Assembly (NCBI GenBank): GCA_964415065.1
Contig: CAYPYX010000003.1
Coordinates: forward strand, 1 to 64,000
Origin: VMCP01 sp964415065
Lineage (GTDB): Bacteria; Bacteroidota; Bacteroidia; NS11-12g; UBA955
DNA length: 64,000 nucleotides
Direction: 5' to 3'
Position numbers and translations under genes: made by a program. The notes beneath the pieces are model-generated. The model did not search any database, was not told the origin of the DNA, and worked only from the letters and a program-made list of their open reading frames with translations. Each line of letters opens with the position of its first letter. Position 1 is the stretch's first letter. Positions 61,048 to 64,000 of the stretch are shown here, piece after piece.

Positions 61048-62109
61048 TCAAAGTTTACTTTTCCATTCACGATCCATCCAATCCTGAATCAATTGCAATA
61101 AATTCTTCAGAGACTCCTGTTGATTCATCCAGTCGAAAGTGAACATTCCAAGTTCCTTTTTGTTTGATTTGTGTTGAGAATGGGCGTAAGTTTTATCGTA
61201 GTAAACCAATACGATTTCAATCCAACGCTTAAAATCTTTTTGATCTAAAGCTAAAATCGCCTCATTTGCATGTTGACCACCTAGTTTTTTTCTCAGAATT
61301 TCAGTTCTCGATTTTAATAATTCCACATCAAAATGAGCATATTCGCGAATAAGTCGTTGAATTCGTTGTTCCAAAGTTATTCCAATTCTTAGAATAGAAG
61401 CCGCCTCCATTTTATCCCAAACGCCTTGTGGCATAAAGCAATTGCCAATACTTCGGCTTTCGCTTTCTACAAAAACCGGTAGATTTTCAGATAGCCTGTA
61501 TAATTCCCAAGCCAAGTTATTTTCGAATGACTCTGTACTTGGCTGGGGAGGTTGACCCAAGGCACCATAAGCACTTCCTTTATGATTTGCTATTCCTTCT
61601 AAATCCAAAACTTGCAAACCGTGTTGTTTCAAAAGATGTAAAATTTCCGTTTTCCCGGATCCAGTATTTCCCGAAATTGAAATAAACTGAAAGGGTCGAT
61701 CAAATTGGCTATGAACCCATTTCCGATAGGATTTATACCCACCTTCTAATCGAAATACGGGTCTACCACTCCATTGCATCAACGTTGAAGAAATTCCACT
61801 TCTTAGTCCACCTCTCCAACAATAAAACAATAAAGGCTTTTGAGTTTGATTCGATAATTCTAGATACCGATCGTATAACTTATACATTTTGGGTCCGATC
61901 AGTTCTAAACCCTGATGTACCGCAAGTTCACGACCACGATTTTTATAGGTAGTACCTATTTTTTGTCGATCAATATTGTCAAGTAAAGGAACGTTTTCAG
62001 CAAATGGCAGATGCCCTTTTTCGAACTCTCGCTCGCTTCGAGCATCAATAATGGTGTAAAGGTGTAGCTGCGAAATTAACTGCTCAATATGAACTGTCCT
62101 TAGGGACAT
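61048..62109 (-). CDS. mnmH: tRNA 2-selenouridine synthase MnmH (SelU)
   Basis: 353 residues. Rhodanese domain (1-130) with catalytic Cys in LLFYCWRGGLRSG, then a P-loop domain with ISISGNTGSGKTEIL (about 142-156). Replaces sulfur by selenium (through geranylation) in the wobble 2-thiouridine of tRNAs for Lys, Glu and Gln. DARSEREFEKGHLP and SESRSIGNCFMP are conserved. Selenophosphate synthetase is not in the window. DUF4286 lies 2 bases upstream, so they form an operon. Confidence 0.93.
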   Translation of the reverse strand: MSLRTVHIEQLISQLHLYTIIDARSEREFEKGHLPFAENVPLLDNIDRQKIGTTYKNRGRELAVHQGLELIGPKMYKLYDRYLELSNQTQKPLLFYCWRGGLRSGISSTLMQWSGRPVFRLEGGYKSYRKWVHSQFDRPFQFISISGNTGSGKTEILHLLKQHGLQVLDLEGIANHKGSAYGALGQPPQPSTESFENNLAWELYRLSENLPVFVESESRSIGNCFMPQGVWDKMEAASILRIGITLEQRIQRLIREYAHFDVELLKSRTEILRKKLGGQHANEAILALDQKDFKRWIEIVLVYYDKTYAHSQHKSNKKELGMFTFDWMNQQESLKNLLQLIQDWMDREWKSKL

Positions 62110-62110
62110 A

Positions 62111-62419
62111 TTAACCGATAATTTCTAAAACCGAACGATAGGCTATTACTCGTTCGCCATAGCGTTCCCATGTTTTAGCCATTAGACCTGGACCAAATTC
62201 GGAACGATAGCGTTCTAATGTAGCTTCTGAATCACAAGTATATTGAATAGCGTAGTTGACACCCTGATCGTCGGAATCCTGATTCAGCAAACGAAGTATT
62301 TTATATTCCACAAAGCATCCAGTGGCCATAACTTCTGGAATGTGAATGGTTTTCATCCAATTCAGCCATTCTTCGGCCATGGGTTTTTCCACGTTGCAGG
62401 TAACGTTATATAGAATCAT
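62111..62419 (-). CDS. DUF4286 family protein
   Basis: 102 residues, ferredoxin-like fold expected. MILYNVTCNVE, MKTIHIPEVMATGCF, YAIQYTC and the C-terminal FGERVIAYRSVLEI-like end are typical of DUF4286. Function unknown. It is the first gene of a unit with mnmH. Confidence 0.85.
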   Translation of the reverse strand: MILYNVTCNVEKPMAEEWLNWMKTIHIPEVMATGCFVEYKILRLLNQDSDDQGVNYAIQYTCDSEATLERYRSEFGPGLMAKTWERYGERVIAYRSVLEIIG

Positions 62420-62483
62420 ATTCGTGTTTTTTGTTTTTACAAACGCTAATTACAAATGTTTGGAATGTAAAAAACGTGCAATA

Positions 62484-62735
62484 TTAAAGTGCAGTGATGC
62501 GAATTTTATATTGCTCCATGATTAGGTTAGCGAGCAATTTTTTGCTTGCATTGTCTGCGGTTTCATGGGCTTCTGCTTCGCTGGCAGCTTCAATTTCCAT
62601 AGTGATAAATCGACCAACACAAACCTCATTGACATTATTTAAACCAATGGAAGGCATACTGTGGGTTACGGCTTTACCTTGAGGATCTAACAATCCTTTT
62701 TTAGGTAAAATTTCAATTTCAGCTAAGAATTTCAC
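62484..62735 (-). CDS. purS: phosphoribosylformylglycinamidine synthase subunit PurS
   Basis: 83 residues. LAEIEILPKKGLLDPQGKAV and KKLLANLIMEQYKI are the PurS signature; the small dimer bridges PurL and PurQ in FGAM synthase. GTG start (GTG AAA TTC), supported by the -7 box four bases upstream. purQ is 60 kb away in the window. Confidence 0.93.
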   Translation of the reverse strand: MKFLAEIEILPKKGLLDPQGKAVTHSMPSIGLNNVNEVCVGRFITMEIEAASEAEAHETADNASKKLLANLIMEQYKIRITAL

Positions 62736-62739
62736 AGCA

Positions 62740-62747
62740 CAAAAATA
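62740..62747 (-). promoter_or_regulatory. -7 box TATTTTTG of purS
   Basis: TAnnTTTG match, four bases (TGCT) before the GTG start. Confidence 0.6.
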
Positions 62748-62786
62748 CTCTAAATTAGCCGTTTGAGCGTAAATTAGCGAAAATTT

Positions 62787-63401
62787 ATGAAGAGAAAAGC
62801 TGGTTTTTATTTTTTGGGGACAATCATAGCGATTTCAATTGCTTGTCAGAACAATACTACAAAGCCCGTTGAAGGTCAACAACCGGAATTGGATGCTGCA
62901 CCAGCTAAGGTAGAGGGTCACGTGGAAGCTTCTGCTAATTTTATGATGAAGGAGGTAGAAAAGAAAGAACTTCAGGTTTTAGGTAAGTACTATGAAGCAA
63001 CACCGGAGTCGGTTAGAACGTTGTTCATTGGTACGGCAAATGCACTAAACGAATTTATCGAAGAGAACAAATTAATCATTGAAGGTTCAATTTTGACCAT
63101 TTATTCCGAAGTACCATCCCCAGATAAAAAACAAAAAATATTCGTTGGTATCCCAGTGAATAAAAAAGTGAAATCTTCTAACTGGGAGTATTTGACATTA
63201 CCCGCAGGTCGCTTTCATAAAGCTACTACCAATGCTGAAATTGGTGCTACAATTCCGCTTTGGAATACAGTAACTGAAAACCTAACTAAAGCCGGTTACA
63301 CCATTAAAATGCCCATTTATGAATATCCTTCAGATGGTAGGAATTTTGAAATGACAACGACCGTTTCGCAAATGAATCTCTTGATTCCTGTAGCAAAATA
63401 A
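62787..63401 (+). CDS. lipoprotein with GyrI-like/effector-binding domain
   Basis: 204 residues. Signal peptide and lipobox Cys20 (ISIACQNN). After a linker to about 50, a GyrI-like fold of two repeated halves: ELQVLGKYYEATPESV with IFVGIPVNKKV, and YLTLPAGRFHKATTNAEIG with PIYEYPSDGRNFE. Similar domains bind small ligands; the role here is unknown. Divergent from purS. Confidence 0.78.
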   Translation: MKRKAGFYFLGTIIAISIACQNNTTKPVEGQQPELDAAPAKVEGHVEASANFMMKEVEKKELQVLGKYYEATPESVRTLFIGTANALNEFIEENKLIIEGSILTIYSEVPSPDKKQKIFVGIPVNKKVKSSNWEYLTLPAGRFHKATTNAEIGATIPLWNTVTENLTKAGYTIKMPIYEYPSDGRNFEMTTTVSQMNLLIPVAK

Positions 63402-63496
63402 TATTGAATTATTTAAAAATTTCCATACATTCAATCGGATTGTGCTGATTACCAAGGTATTAAAAAACAATTAAATCATTCAAAAAGGTTTCGTTT

Positions 63497-64000
63497 ATGA
63501 TTATTCCCAATTTTCTAAAACCCGGAGATAAAATTGCACTCTTGGCTCCAGCTCGATTTATGGATTTGGAACAATTGCACCCTTTTGAAAGTTGGATTAT
63601 AAAGAATGAATGGGAGTTAGTAGTATCTCCTAATTTGGGTAAAAGATTCCATCAGTTCGGAGGAACCGAAAATGAACGTTTAGCTGATATTATTTGGGCT
63701 CTAGAAAATACTGAAATTAAAGCTGTATTCTCAGCACGTGGAGGATACGGAACCCTTAGATTATTTCGCGAATTGCAAAAATTGGATTTCGGTAAATATC
63801 CCAAATGGTGGGTTGGTTTTTCAGATCTTACAATTTTACATGCCGTATTAAACCAAAAAGCACTTTCCAGTATTCATGGCCCTATGGCAATGCAGTTTGC
63901 TCAGCAAAACCCATATTTACTTAACAATCAACGTAGTTTAGAAGATGCTCTAAATGGTAAATTTCAGCAAATACCGTTTGAAAATGTAGTTTGTTCTTCT
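63497..64000 (+). CDS. LD-carboxypeptidase (peptidase S66), 3' part beyond the window
   Basis: 168 codons visible, open to the end. IPNFLKPGDKIALLAPAR at the N terminus, FSARGGYGTLRLF, then the nucleophile Ser in WWVGFSDLTILHAVL and SIHGPMAMQF. Cytoplasmic enzyme that trims the terminal D-amino acid from recycled muropeptides. The C-terminal half with the Glu/His pair is outside the window. Confidence 0.92.
   Translation, partial: MIIPNFLKPGDKIALLAPARFMDLEQLHPFESWIIKNEWELVVSPNLGKRFHQFGGTENERLADIIWALENTEIKAVFSARGGYGTLRLFRELQKLDFGKYPKWWVGFSDLTILHAVLNQKALSSIHGPMAMQFAQQNPYLLNNQRSLEDALNGKFQQIPFENVVCSS

Noticed and set aside
1..64000. CRISPR arrays, insertion sequences, prophage, integrons, tRNA or rRNA genes
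   Set aside because: I looked through all intergenic stretches and saw no repeat-spacer pattern, transposase, integrase or cloverleaf-like sequence.

Overview
The window is chromosomal DNA of a member of the Bacteroidota, probably a Flavobacteriales-like marine or freshwater lineage. The evidence is the AT-rich sequence, the TAnnTTTG promoter elements (the Bacteroidota sigma-ABfA -7 box), three secreted proteins with type IX secretion (T9SS) sorting tails, many short lipoproteins with a Cys lipobox, a two-domain NusB, and menaquinone genes. No plasmid, phage, transposon, CRISPR, rRNA or tRNA gene was found. The 100-N run at 29,729-29,828 is flanked by an exact 55-bp duplication, so this is a draft assembly and the gap is almost certainly artificial.

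Layout. 1-2.4 kb: purQ-aroQ-enoyl-CoA hydratase and a stand-alone cobalamin-binding protein. 2.4-4.9 kb: an MBOAT acyltransferase with an SGNH-like partner. 5.0-5.6 kb: pth. 5.6-18.6 kb, all on the minus strand: a nonulosonic acid locus with pseB, pseC, pseH, pseI and pseF, two WbpG/PseA-type sugar amidotransferases around hisH/hisF paralogues, a second cytidylyltransferase (SpsF-like), a PtmA-like SDR, an extra GNAT, an aldo/keto reductase and an unrecognised GT-B-like protein. pseG is not in the window. 18.6-25.9 kb: a LolE-like permease, rbfA, rpoN, prfA, a lipoprotein, lpxH and pheS. 25.9-30.6 kb: an Ig-like lipoprotein, mnmG and ybeY, with three parS-like sites, which suggests the origin-proximal part of the chromosome. 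31-36 kb: a LamG/T9SS type-B protein and an M16 protease pair. 36-42.4 kb: an rRNA methyltransferase-like gene, menC, menA, a FemAB/GNAT-like protein and a polysaccharide deacetylase-like protein. 42.4-46.3 kb, plus strand: gmd, fcl (GDP-fucose) and a PMT-family glycosyltransferase carrying a degenerate 18-bp tandem repeat. 46.4-64 kb: mixed-strand housekeeping and envelope genes (acyl-CoA dehydrogenase, ferredoxin, iscX, M43 protease, nusB, yajC, coaE, pyrF, a 1262-residue T9SS repeat protein, a DUF4403 lipoprotein, gapA, an SDR, mnmH, purS) and the start of an S66 LD-carboxypeptidase.

How they work together. The 5.6-18.6 kb locus should convert UDP-GlcNAc to a CMP-pseudaminic-acid-like sugar and decorate it with an amidine (acetamidino) group. 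HisH would release ammonia from glutamine and the HisF paralogue would channel it; its catalytic Asp11 is replaced by Val, so it probably no longer makes imidazole. GDP-fucose, MBOAT O-acetylation and the PMT enzyme point to further surface glycan or glycoprotein decoration. Many genes have a -7 box only 4-9 bases before the start codon, which predicts leaderless or nearly leaderless mRNAs.
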